A stretch of 64,000 bases of DNA from Macrostomum hystrix (taxonomy: Eukaryota > Platyhelminthes > Macrostomidae), in assembly GCA_950097015.1 (NCBI GenBank), contig CATNEN010000001.1, positions 19,224,501 to 19,288,500 of the forward strand, given 5' to 3'. The position numbers and the translations under genes are program-made. Positions within the stretch are counted from its first letter, which is position 1; every line of letters starts with the position of its first letter. The notes beneath the pieces were generated by a model. That model searched no databases. It was not told the origin of the DNA and saw nothing but the letters and a program-made list of their open reading frames with translations. Positions 22,126 through 34,047 of the stretch are shown here, one piece after another.

Positions 22126-25100
22126 ATGTTTCCGAACTATCGATTCGCTGACTCGACGCACCTGTTGTGCAATGTTGTCTATCCTATCACGAATCAAGAT
22201 GCGGACTGTCAGCTTGTTGAAGGCTGGTCAGATGAGCTGGCTCACGGTAAGAAGATCAATTAAAAAATAATGCCCTCTATTGCCACTGCCCCCTTCTCCT
22301 GTGACCTCTTACCCCTGCCCATGATGTATATTACCCCTACTCCTGTAACCTCTTACCCCTGCCCATGATGTGTAATACCCCTACTCCTGTAACCTCTTAC
22401 CCCTGCCCATGATGTGTAATACCCCTACTCCTGTAACCTCTTACCCCTGCCCATGATGTGTAATACCCCTACTCCTGTAACCTCTTACCCCTGCCCATGA
22501 TGTGTAATACCCCTACTCCTGTAACCTCTTACCCCTGCCCATGATGTGTAATACCCCTACTCCTGTAACCTCTTACCCCTGCCCATGATGTGTAATACCC
22601 CTACTCCTGTAACCTCTTACCCCTGCCCATGATGTGTAATACCCCTACTCCTGTAACCTCTTACCCCTGCCCATGATGTGTAATACCCCTACTCCTGTAA
22701 TCTCTTACCCCTGCCCATGATGTATATTACCCCTACTCCTGTAACCTCTTACCCCTGCCCATGATGTATATTACCCCTACTCCTGTAACCTCTTACCCCT
22801 GCCCATGATGTATATTACCCCTACTCCTGTGACCTCTTACCCCTTCCCATGATGTATATTACCCCTACTCCTGTGACCTCTTACCCCTTCCGATGATGCA
22901 TATTACCCCTACTCCTGTAACCTCTTACCCCTTCCGATGATGCATATTACCCCTACTCCTGTAACCTCTTACCCCTTCCGATGATGCATATTACCCCTAC
23001 TCCTGTGACCTCTTACTCCTTCCCATGATGTATATTACCCCTACTCCTGTGACCTCTTACTCCTTCCCATGATGTATATTACCCCTACTCCTGTGACCTC
23101 TTACCCCTGCCCATGATGTATATTACCCCTACTCCTGTGACCTCTTACCCCTGCCCATGATGTATATTACCCCTACTCCTGTGACCTCTTACCCCTTCCG
23201 ATGATGTATATTACCCCATACTCATTCAGTTGTTGCCCTATTCCATCTAGCTTATCACAGTCATTAGGGATTTTACCCTCATTGTGTTACTACACGCAGA
23301 CGGTTTTGACGTCACCGATGTCGACGCCTACCTCGAGCGTCGCAACCGGATCGCAGCCGCCAGACAGCGGTACATAAATGGATTCGTTGGTTCCAACGAT
23401 TCTTCGCCTACAGTGGATGTTGACACCAGTCCCAGTTTTGCTGACGCTGCTGGCACTGCTATCTGCTCGCCAGCCAGTGTCGATACTGACTGCTCAGTCT
23501 CCGGGCCAGTCAGCGCCACTTCAAATGCACGCAGCGGCAGCTGGGGCCTTTCAAATCCGGTTAGATCTTTTGGCTCTGCATTTGGCACTTCGATGCTTGG
23601 CGCTGCGACTTCAAGTTCAAAGATCGCGATGAGTTTTGAAGCCACTAACAGTGCTGCGACTGCGGCGCCGTCCTTTGTTGCCACAGTTGCGGCAACATCA
23701 AAGGAATCGACTGCTCAAACTAGTGTTTCATCTGTTGCGGCAACATCAAAGGAACCGACTGCTCAAACCAGTGTTTCATCTGTTGCGGCAACATCAAAGG
23801 AACCGACTGCTCAAACCAGTGTTTCATCTGTTGCGGCAACATCAAAGGAACCGACTGCTCAAACCAGTGTTTCATCTGTTGCGGCAACATCAAAGGAACC
23901 GACTGCGCAAAGCAGTGTTTCATCTGTTGCGGCAACATCAAAGGAACCGACTGCGAAAAGCAGTGTTTCATCTGTTGCGGCAACATCAAAGGAACCGACT
24001 GCTCAAACCAGTGTTTCATCTGTTGCGGCAACATCAAAGGAACCGACTGCTCAAACCAGTGTTTCATCTGTTGCGGCAACATCAAAGGAACCGACTGCTC
24101 AAACCAGTGTTTCATCTGTTGCGGCAACATCAAAGGAACCGACTGCTCAAACCAGTGTTTCATCTGTTGCGGCAACATCAAAGGAACTGACTGCGCAAAC
24201 CAGTGATTCATCCGTTGCGGCAACATCAAAGGAACTGACTGCGCAAACCAGTGATTCATCCGTTGCGGCAACATCAAAGGATGTGACTGGGCAAATGAGG
24301 TTTTTACCTACATCAAAGGAAGCTTCGTCAGCTGCCGCAACATTAAAAGAGACGACTCAACAGGCTTTGATTACCATCGTTTCGGCATCATCCAAGGATA
24401 TTGGTATGCGAAATACAGAAAAATCACTTTCTGAAACATCAAAGGATACGACTAAGCAACCCAACGTTTCATCGGTTGTGGCATCATCAATGACCCTTGC
24501 TACCTCTGCGACTGGATCAAAGACACCGAACGCTACGGCTCCTGTTCTATCTACTGCGGCTGCATCAAAGACACCGAACGCTACGGCTCCTGTTCTGTCT
24601 ACAGAGGCTGCATCAAAGGCACCGACCGCTACGGCTCCTGTTCTATTTACTGATGCTGCATCAAAGGCACAGACCGCTACGGCTCCTGTTCTATCTACTG
24701 CGGCTGCATCAAAGACACCGACCGCTACGGCTCCTGTTCTGTCTACTGATGCTGCATCAAAGACACCGACCGCTACGGCTCCTGTTCTGTCTACAGAGGC
24801 TGCATCAAAGGCACCGACCGCTACGGCTCCTGTTCTGTCTACTGCGGCTGCATCAAAGACACCGACCGCTACGGCTCCTGTTCTGTCTACAGAGGCTGCA
24901 TCAAAGACACCGACCGCTACGGCTCCTGTTCTGTCTACAGAGGCTGCATCAAAGGCACCGACCGCTACGGCTCCTGTTCTGTCTACAGAGGCTGCATCAA
25001 AGGCACCGACCGCTACGGCTCCTGTTCTATCTACTGATGCTGCATCAAAGGCACCGACCGCTACGGCTCCTGTTCTATCAACTGATGCTGCATCAAAGGC

Positions 25101-28100
25101 ACCGACCGCTACAGCTACTGTTCTATCTACTGATGCTGTATCAAAGACACAGACCACTACAACTTTAAGTACATATTCTGCGGCTGCATCAAAATCTGCA
25201 GCTCCAGCTCCACCATCTGCTTCGACCATATCAACAGCTTCGCCTACTGTGCCATTGCTTGCTCCCGCTCGTGCTATATCCATTACGACTGCATCAAACG
25301 TGCTGCACGCACCACTCGCTTCTCCATCTGTTGCGGCTTCATCAAAGGCACCGCCCGCGACACCCGCTTCCTTATCTGCAGCAGCTACATCAAAGGCACC
25401 GCCCGCGACACCCGCTTCGCCAGCTGTAGCAGCTATATCAAAGGCACCGCCTGTGACACCCGCTTCGCCAGCTGTAGCAGCTATATCAAAGGCACCGCCT
25501 GCGACACCCGCTTCGCCAGCTGTAGCAGCTACATCAAAGGCACCGCCTGCGACACCCGCTTTGCCAGCTGTAGCAGCTACATCAAAGGCACCGCCTGCGA
25601 CACCCGCTTTGCCAGCTGTAGCAGCTACATCAAAGGCACCGCCCGCGGCACCCGCTTCGCCAGCTGTAGCAGCTATATCAAAGGCACCGCCTGCGACACC
25701 CGCTTCGCCAGCTGTAGCAGCTACATCAAAGGCACCGCCTGCGACACCCGCTTTGCCAGCTGTTGCAGCTACATCAAAGGCACCGCCTGCGACACCCGCT
25801 TTGCCAGCTGTAGCAGCTACATCAAAGGCACCGCCCGCGACACCCGCTTCGCCAGCTGTAGCAGCTACATCAAAGGCACCGCCCGCGACACCCGCTTTGC
25901 CAGCTGTAGCAGCTACATCAAAGGCACCGCCCGCGACACCCGCTTCGCCAGCTGTAGCAGCTACATCAAAGGCACCGCCTGCGACACCCGCTTCGCCAGC
26001 TGTAGCAGCTAAATCAAAGGCACCGCCCGCGACACCCGCTTCGCCAGCTGTAGCAGCTACATCAAAGGCACCGCCTTTAAAATCCTCTACTGCATCGGAA
26101 GCAGCTAAATCAAAGGCACCGCCAGCAAAGTCCCCTGCTACATCTGTAGCGGCTTCATCAAAAGTGCCGTCAGAGCCAGTCTCAACCAGCAGCTCAGCGA
26201 GCAGCAGCGACTGCCCGCCCGCTTGCATGGATGAAGCTGACGATGCAGAATTCCTAACAATGGACTCCGAAGATTCGCTACAGCCGCCTGTTTTGTCTTT
26301 GACCGCATCTTCGCCAGCCTTGTCCACCGGGTCGACTCGGGAGTCGACAACAAATAAAAAGAGAAAGAAGAAATCTTCTGATAAAGCCAAAAAGCGTACG
26401 AGGAGTGCTTCGCCGGACATGTCAACTGAAAGTGACTTATCTGACGCGTCACGGCCTGAGTCCACGGACCAGCTTCAAAATCAGTTTGGCACTGTTACAG
26501 CTGATGGTATGCCACACTTTCGCCAAGCAATGCATCAACTGGAATTCTCGTTTCTAATCGGCGCTGATGCTTTCAATTCTCTGCTAGAAATGGACTTTAC
26601 CACTGCGGTGAGCAGGCGCATCATCATTTTAATACCAATGTTATTTGCAATAGAAATGCACCGAAAGGCAATTCTGCCGGCTCTTGAATTAACACACTTG
26701 CGTGTTGTACACTCTGTGCCAGGGGTCCGCTAACTTATCAGCTAGCGGGCCAGCCAGACAACCTAAAAGACGACAGCGGGCCGCATCGTCTGTAGAAATA
26801 TGAGATAGGGGAGAGATGAGACAAATGAGACGTGAGACGGGGGAGAGATAAGTCAGGCTAGAGATGAGACACAGGTGACAGGATAGATAAGACACAGGAG
26901 AGTGAGACACAGGAGAGTGAGACACAGGAGAGTGAGACACGGGAGAGATGAGACACGGGAGAGTGAGACACGGGAGAGTGAGACACGGGAGAGTGAGACA
27001 CGGGAGAGATGAGACACGGGAGAGTGAGACACGGGAGAGATGAGACACGGGAGAGTGAGACACGGGAGAGTGAGACACGGGAGAGTGAGACACGGGAGAG
27101 ATGAGACACGGGAGAGTGAGACACGGGAGAGATGAGACACGGGAGAGATGAGACACGGGAGAGTGAGACACGGGAGAGTGAGACACGGGAGAGTGAGACA
27201 CGGGAGAGTGAGACACGGGAGAGATGAGACACGGGAGAGTGAGACACGGGAGAGTGAGACACGGGAGAGATGAGACACGGGAGAGTGAGACACGGGAGAG
27301 ATGAGACACGGGAGAGTGAGACACGGTAGAGATGAGACACGGGAGAGTGAGACACGGGAGAGTGAGACACGGGAGAGTGAGACACGGGAGAGTGAGACAC
27401 GGGAGAGATGAGACACGGGAGAGTGAGACACGGGAGAGTGAGACACGGGAGAGATGAGACACGGGAGAGATGAGACACGGGAGAGTGAGACACGGGAGAG
27501 TGAGACACGGGAGAGTGAGACACGGGAGAGTGAGACACGGGAGAGATGAGACACGGGAGAGATGAGACACGGGAGAGATGAGACACGGGAGAGTGAGACA
27601 CGGGAGAGATGAGACACGGGAGAGTGAGACACGGGAGAGATGAGACACGGGAGAGTGAGACACGGGAGAGTGAGACACGGGAGAGATGAGACACGGGAGA
27701 GTGAGACACGGGAGAGTGAGACACGGGAGAGTGAGACACGGGAGAGTGAGACACGGGAGAGTGAGACACGGGAGAGATGAGACACGGGAGAGATGAGACA
27801 CGGGAGAGTGAGACACGGGAGAGTGAGACACGGGAGAGTGAGACACGGGAGAGTGAGACACGGGAGAGATGAGACACGGGAGAGATGAGACACGGGAGAG
27901 TGAGACACGGGAGAGTGAGACACGGGAGAGATGAGACACGGGAGAGTGAGACACGGGAGAGATGAGACACGGGAGAGATGAGACACGGGAGAGTGAGACA
28001 CGGGAGAGATGAGACACGGGAGAGTGAGACACGGGAGAGATGAGACACGGGAGAGTGAGACACGGGAGAGTGAGACACGGGAGAGATGAGACACGGGAGA

Positions 28101-31100
28101 GTGAGACACGGGAGAGTGAGACACGGGAGAGTGAGACACGGGAGAGATGAGACACGGGAGAGTGAGACACGAGAGAGATGAGACACGGGAGAGTGAGACA
28201 CGGGAGAGATGAGACACGGGAGAGATGAGACACGGGAGAGTGAGACACGGGAGAGATGAGACACGGGAGAGATGAGACACGGGAGAGTGAGACACGGGAG
28301 AGATGAGACACGGGAGAGATGAGACACGGGAGAGATGAGACACGGGAGAGTGAGACACGGGAGAGTGAGACACGGGAGAGTGAGACACGGGAGAGATGAG
28401 ACACGGGAGAGTGAGACACGGGAGAGTGAGACACGGGAGAGTGAGACACGGGAGAGTGAGACACGGGAGAGATGAGACACGGGAGAGATGAGACACGGGA
28501 GAGTGAGACACGGGAGAGATGAGACACGGGAGAGATGAGACACGGGAGAGTGAGACACGGGAGAGATGAGACACGGGAGAGTGAGACACGGGAGAGTGAG
28601 ACACGGGAGAGTGAGACACGGGAGAGATGAGACACGGGAGAGTGAGACACGGGAGAGTGAGACACGGGAGAGTGAGACACGGGAGAGTGAGACACGGGAG
28701 AGATGAGACACGGGAGAGTGAGACACTGGAGAGATGAGACACGGGAGAGTGAGACACGGGAGAGATGAGACACGGGAGAGATGAGACACGGGAGAGTGAG
28801 ACACGGGAGAGATGAGACACGGGAGAGATGAGACACGGGAGAGATGAGACACGGGAGAGATGAGACACGGGAGAGTGAGACACGGGAGAGTGAGACACGG
28901 GAGAGATGTGACAGCGCAGAGAATATCGGAAGAGGGAAAATCGGGGAGGCAGGGGAGAATGGGGTAAGACTGGGGAAAATTTGGGAAGAGGAGGAAAATG
29001 GGAGAATATAGCAGAGGATTGGGGAAGACAGCGGGATAATTGGGAAACACATTGAAGAATCGGAGAAGACCGTAAAGGATTCGGTAGACAGGGTAGAATT
29101 AGGAATTAGCGAGCCTCAAATGGATGTGGCCTCACCGCGGAATCGAACCCAGGGAACATTGTGCGAGATTTAGACACGTCAACCGCTCCTCCCCTCATGT
29201 CAATCCGTTGATTATTTGCAGAGTCGAATCGGATCATCGGATCGGACCAAAGGAGCAAGCGGAGTGCGCATCAAATATAATAAATTTGACGGAATTGAAT
29301 ACATTAGCGATGACGACAGGTCGGTGGACATTGACGACTGCGTGATGGACGCCGACGGAGCTGCCGATGACGACATACTGATGTGCTTCCCGGAGCAGAA
29401 TGAAACTCATTTTAGCCTGGGAAACTTTTTGGCCTATCCGGTTGCGATCAAGACTGAAGAAGCTTGTTCCACTTCCGCTGCTGCTGCTCCTGATGCCGCA
29501 TTTGCTGATTCGCAGCAGCGGCAGCAGCAGCAGCAGCCAGATGAGCAAAGCATCTACAGAACTGAATACATTGAGAGGGCCAGCTTCAGGATTGAGCGAA
29601 CAAATCTAGCCGTAGATTTCGTTTATCACTGCCTTGACTGCTACCAGTTTGAGGCGTCTATCGAGTCTGCAGCCGATCACTGGCAGTCCAGCGGCAAGGG
29701 GCATCTGCTGCTCCCGCTTCCCATTGTATCGGTTGACGGACTGCAAAACTTCGGTGTCCTGCGACCGGGTCGGTTCGACAGCATCAGCGCGCTCAAATCA
29801 AGCGGCGTGGCTTCCCTGCCGAAGCTTGTCACCGCCACCTGCTCCGAGTGCACCGTTTCCTCCTTGCTGCGGATGATCCCCGATGTCGGCTCTGACAGCA
29901 CGACCAGCTCCAACTCCTTCATCAAGTTCGTAGTGATTGTTGCCCTTGCCTGTGTAGTCCATTACCCCTGCCTGTGTAGTCCATTACCCCTGCCTGTGTA
30001 GTCCATTACCCCTGCCTGTGTAGTCTATTACCCCTGCCTGTGTAGTCTATTACCCCTGCCTGTGTAGTCTATTACCCCTGCCTGTGTAGTCTATTACCCC
30101 TGCCTGTGTAGTCTATTACCCCTGCCTGTGTAGTCCATTACCCCTGCCTGTGTAGTCTATTACCCCTGCCTGTGTAGTCTATTACCCCTGCCTGTGTAGT
30201 CCATTACCCCTGCCTGTGTAGTCTATTACCCCTGCCTGTGTAGTCTATTACCCCTGCCTGTGTAGCTATTACCCCTGCCTGTGTAGTCTATTACCCCTTC
30301 CTGTGTAGTCTATTACCCCTGCCTGTGTAGTCTATTACCCCTGCCTGTGTAGTCTATTCCCCTGCCTGTGTAGTCTATTACCCTACCCTGCCCTTTTCTA
30401 TTACCGCTTTCTGTCTTGCCTATTGGCACTTCAAGCCAGCAACACCGGCACTCTTATTCGCAGGCTCCTAAGTCACGTGATGCGCGCTCACCCAATCAAG
30501 CGCGGCTGCGGCGCTGCTCCACTGTTCACTCTGGCAGTCTCTGGACAAATTACCGGCAGCATCTCTCACCTGCCGACTGCCGCGTTTCCAGTCCTACCCG
30601 CTAACTCGGACTCAATCTGCCACCTGCTCAAACGGATCTACCAGTTTCTAGGCACCCAGTTTGCTGTGCCACTCAGCTCTATTACAATGTGTTCTCAGCA
30701 GTCGCCAGGTCCTATTCTAGATGAGAGCGCTGGCTATGCGTCCGTGAATCACCTGTCTGACATGTTCGTCTTCGCCTGCGCCAATTGCGAGGATGTCAAG
30801 GACAGAAGTCTGGCTGAGAATTCTGACCGAATCATCGCTGCCAAGTGCTGCTATCAACCCCGCATCGTGCTGCTGCCAATCACCATTGAGGTGCCTACAT
30901 GACTTATTCAGCCCTGTCTTACCAAGGGGAGAATTTCCCCCCGGGAGAATCGGAGAAGACCGTTGAGGTTTGGGGTAGAATGTCCCCCCTGTCTCCCTGA
31001 TTTTCTCCCTTCCGATGTTCTCCACTGTTTTCCACAATTCTCCCCTTTCTTCCCTAATTCTACCCGTGTTTCCCAATTCTGTCCCGTGTTTCCCAATTCT

Positions 31101-32511
31101 GTCCCGTGTTTCCCAATTCTGTCCCGTGTTTCCCAATTCTGTCCCGTGTTTCCCAATTCTACCCCCATGATTCCTAGTTCTACCCCGTGTTTCCCAATTC
31201 TCTCCCGTGTTTCCCAATTCTACCCCCATGATTCCTAGTTCTACCCCGTATTTCCCAATTCTACCCCCATGATTCCTAGTTCTACCCCGTGTTTCCCAAT
31301 TCTCTCCCGTGTTTCCCAATTCTACCCTCGTGTTTCCCAATCATTTACTATCTTCTCCCATTTTCCTTCTCTTCCCAAATTTTCCCCAGTCTTGCACCCA
31401 TTCTCCCTTGTCTAGATATTTCTCCATTGTTTTCCACAATTCTCCCCTTTCTGCCTTCCCAAATACTTCACTGTCTTCCCATATCCTACAAACCTTCATT
31501 CTGCATACCATCATCATTGATTTTAGATTAAGCAAAGTCGTCACTTTCGCTGCTCTTTCTGTCTCGGTCAGCAGCAGAAAAAGATGACAAAGACATTCTT
31601 GGATGTGACTGAGTGCGTCAAGCATACCCTGCGACGCCATTGTGGTAGTTGCTGCCAGTTCCACTGCTCTGCCTGCCTACTGCAGCAGCGGCAGCAGCAG
31701 CAGGACAGTTCGAGTCCATTCAGTGCTGTCTCTCTAGCGGGGCTGTTGGCCCACTTTCAAAGCAGTCACCTGGCGTCAGAGACGGCTGGTACCGCTGCTC
31801 GAATCCGAACCCTGGCCATTGTGCGATTTATCAACCAGACCAAGCATTCCTTCTTTCCTAAGTGAGTGGCTTCTTGGGGACCTGGGACTGGTAGATGGGA
31901 TGGACGGATATAAAAAACATTGACTACATTAGACAGGTAGATAATGAGTAGATCAGACAGGTAGATAATGAGTAGATCAGACAGGTAGATAATGAGTAGA
32001 TCAGACAGGTAGATGATGAGTAGATCAGACAGGTAGATAATGAGTAGATCAGACAGGTAGATAATGAGTAGATCAGACAGGTAGATGATGAGTAGATCAG
32101 ACAGGTAGATAATGAGTAGATCAGACAGGTAGATAATGAGTAGATCAGACAGGTAGATAATGAGTAGATCAGACAGGTAGATGATGAGTAGATCAGACAG
32201 GTAGATAATGAGTAGATCAGACAGGTAGATGATGAGTAGATTAGACAGGTAGATGATGAGTAGATTAGACAGGTAGATAATGAGTAGACTAGACAGGTAG
32301 GTCAGGAGTAGATTCGTCTGGATCTCTGTTAATCCAATCGCCTTATTTGATTCCCAAATTCAGTTCGCACGGGCGAGTCCTGCTAACTCAATTAAGCAGC
32401 AACAGTTCGTTGAGTCTCAGCCTGAGTGTGCCGCTGGTTCAGCCCAATGAGAACTCTGCGAGCTTTCCTATCCAGCCGATTATCAATCTCATGGCTTCCA
32501 CTTCGAATTGA
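22126..32511 (+). CDS. Zinc-finger protein B with Thr/Ala/Ser repeat region, 1,680 aa, six exons
   Basis: Model: 22126..22246, 23300..26607, 29222..29925, 30464..30890, 31527..31861, 32364..32511, all GT-AG with consistent phases. Residues about 170-371, 446-658 and 718-998 are three runs of 16-residue repeats (SKEPTAQTS, SKAPTATAPVLST and SKAPPATPASPAV types). A basic nuclear-localisation stretch, KKRKKKSSDKAKKR, lies near 1060. The C-terminal 540 residues parallel protein A: VAIKTE (1217-1222), YHCLDC with H1296, C1350-C1353 paired across an intron with H1382 and H1387, then IKQSRH and C1529-C1532 with H1553 and H1558, plus C1567-C1570. It is probably a nuclear protein. The ATG at 22126 is the first in frame after an upstream TAA. 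Unlike A, a fifth intron splits the C-terminus. I do not recognise the family. Confidence 0.78.
22275..23218 (+). repeat. 44-bp minisatellite filling gene B intron 1
   Basis: About 21 copies of a 44-bp unit with two halves of 22 bp: CTTACCCCTGCCCATGATG and AATACCCCTACTCCTGTAAC. Both halves carry TACCCCT at the same offset. Variants at ATGTGTAAT/ATGTATATT and GTAACC/GTGACC form blocks along the array. Confidence 0.95.
23686..26170 (+). repeat. Coding minisatellite, 48-bp unit, three subfamilies
   Basis: Inside the large gene B exon, three successive runs each repeat with a 48-bp (16-codon) period. The runs are at about 23686-24290 (about 12 copies, ATSKEPTAQTSVSSVA), 24515-25150 (about 13 copies, ASKAPTATAPVLSTEA) and 25330-26100 (about 15 copies, TSKAPPATPASPAVAA). 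All share an A-x-SK-x-P-x-A frame, so they look like one ancestral unit amplified three times. The antisense strand is also open for 700 codons as a by-product. Confidence 0.95.
26880..28905 (+). repeat. 15/16-bp minisatellite in gene B intron 2
   Basis: About 130 copies of GAGACACGGGAGAGT (15 bp) interleaved with GAGACACGGGAGAGAT (16 bp). The plus strand is almost free of pyrimidines except the CAC and one T. Minus-strand frames of 680-790 codons (SLPCLTLP/SPVSH) are translations of this array. Confidence 0.97.
28910..29110 (-). repeat. Copy of a dispersed pyrimidine-rich repeat
   Basis: On the minus strand this reads as TTCTCC, TTCCC and TCTTCC(G/C) blocks, matching sequence at 30906-31500 and 38155-38275 on the plus strand. 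Shared words include TTCCGATATTCTC and TTCTCCCC. It lies between the 15/16-bp array and the next acceptor. Confidence 0.5.
29112..29205 (-). repeat. tRNA-like sequence, probably a SINE or tRNA pseudogene
   Basis: On the minus strand a B-box, GGGTTCGATTCC (about 29140-29151), is preceded by an A-box-like GGAGCGGTTGACG (about 29180-29192). The spacing and words resemble a Leu/Ser-type tRNA promoter. I could not fold an acceptor stem, so a functional tRNA is unlikely. It sits antisense in gene B intron 2, just before the exon 3 acceptor. Confidence 0.4.
29945..30395 (+). repeat. 22-bp minisatellite filling gene B intron 3
   Basis: About 20 copies of a 22-bp unit with core TGCCTGTGTAGTCTATTACC, with C/T variation at TCTATT/TCCATT. 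It begins about 20 bases after the donor and ends about 70 bases before the acceptor. Confidence 0.95.
30906..31500 (+). repeat. Pyrimidine-rich repeat and 20-bp array in gene B intron 4
   Basis: Two copies of the dispersed pyrimidine-rich sequence (words TTTTCCACAATTCTCCCC near 31028 and 31430) flank a 20-bp minisatellite, CGTGTTTCCCAATTCTGTCC, at about 31067-31345. The array has variants TCTACC, TCTCTC and TACCCCCATGATTCCTAG. Confidence 0.85.
31925..32315 (+). repeat. 24-bp minisatellite in gene B intron 5
   Basis: About 16 copies of a 24-bp unit containing AGATCAGACAGGTAGATAAT, with ATAATG/ATGATG and ATCAGAC/ATTAGAC variants. It ends about 50 bases before the last exon of gene B. Confidence 0.95.
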
Positions 32512-32589
32512 GACGACTCATGTTCAGTTTCAGTTTCTGCGAAATCTCCAACCCTTCCAGCTTCGATACTTTATATTCTATTATTAATA

Positions 32590-34047
32590 ACTAGCAGTCT
32601 TCCCAGATCCCCATTTACAACAGGCAATCTTCCCAAATCCCCATTTATAACAGGCAATCTTCCCAGATCCCCATTTACAACAGTCAATCTTCCCAGATCC
32701 CCATTTACAACAGTCAATCTTCCCAGATACCCATTTATGACACGCAATCTTCCCAGATCCCCATTTATAACAGGCAATCTTCCCAGATCCCCATTTTTAA
32801 CAGGCAATCTTCCCAGATCCCCATTTTTAACAGGCAATCTTCCCAGATCCCCATTTTTAACAGGCAATCTCCCCAGATCCCCATTTTTAACACGCAATCT
32901 TCCCAGATCCCCATTTATAACAGGCAATCTTCCCAGATCCCCATTTATAATAGGTAATCTTCCCAGATCCCTTTTTAAAATAGGCAAGCTTCCCAGATCC
33001 CCATTTATAATAGGTAAACTTCCCAGATCCCCATTTTTAACAGTCAATCTTCTCAGATCCCCATTTTTAACACGCAATCTTCCCAGATCCCCATTTTCAC
33101 ACGCAATCTTCCCATATTCCCATTTATGACACGCAATCTTCCCATATTCCCATTTATGACACGCAATCTTCCCAGATCCCCATTTATAACAGGCAATCTT
33201 CCCAGATCCCCATTTTTAACAGGCAATCTTCCCAGATCCCCATTTTTAACAGGCAATCTTCCCAGATCCCCATTTTTAACACGCGCAATCTCCCCAGATC
33301 CCCATTTTTAACACGCAATCTTCCCAGATCCCCATTTATAACAGGCAATCTTCCCAGATCCCCATTTATAATAGGTAATCTTCCCAGATCCCTTTTTAAA
33401 ACAGGCAAGCTTCCCAGATCCCCATTTATAACTCGCTATCTTCCCAGATCCCCATTTTATGATAGGTAACCTTCCCAGATCCCCATTTATAATAGGTAAT
33501 ATTCACAGATCCCAATTTATAACTCGCTATCTTCCCAGATCCAATTTATAACTCGCTATCTTCCCAGATCCCAATTTATATCTCGCTATCTTCCCAGATC
33601 CCAATTTATAACTCGCTATCTTCCCAGATCCCAATTTATAACTCGCTATCTTCCCAGATCCCAATTTATAACTCGCTATCTTCCCAGATCCAATTTATAA
33701 CTCGCTATCTTCCCAGATCCCAATTTATAACTCGCTATCTTCCCAGATCCAATTTATAACTCGCTATCTTCCCAGATCCCAATTTATAACTCGCTATCTT
33801 CCCAGATCCCAATTTATAACTCGCTATCTTCCCAGATCCCAATTTATAACTCGCTATCTTCCCAGATCCAATTTATAACTCGCTATCTTCCCAGATCCCA
33901 ATTTATAACTCGCTATCTTCCCAGATCCCAATTTATAACTCGCTATCTTCCCAGATCCAATTTATAACTCGCCATCTTCCCAGATCCCAATTTATAACTC
34001 GCTATCTTCCCAGATCCCAATTTATAACTCGCTATCTTCCCAGATCC
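32590..34047 (+). repeat. 30-bp minisatellite after gene B
   Basis: About 48 copies with constant CTTCCCAGATCC. The first part (to about 33,420) has CCATTTATAACAGGCAAT-type tails with many variants. The second part is nearly uniform with AATTTATAACTCGCTAT (29/30 bp). The sharp change of homogeneity suggests a recent expansion of the right half. It begins about 75 bases after the gene B stop. Confidence 0.95.

Noticed and set aside
24357-26465. 702-codon minus-strand frame rich in GAFDAASVDRTGAVAV
   Set aside because: Antisense shadow of the 48-bp coding repeat; the plus frame continues into conserved finger exons and has valid splice sites.
26689-29052. Three minus-strand open frames of 680-790 codons rich in SLPCLTLP and SPVSH
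   Set aside because: They are translations of the 15/16-bp intronic array; all three frames stay open because the unit lacks stops. They lie inside an intron of gene B.
29112-29205. A functional tRNA gene
   Set aside because: Only A- and B-box-like words were found; no matching acceptor stem or anticodon arm could be paired.
9973-32511. Reading genes A and B as one long gene
   Set aside because: A ends with a TGA at a point that aligns near the C-terminus of B, and B has its own first exon with an ATG preceded by an in-frame stop.
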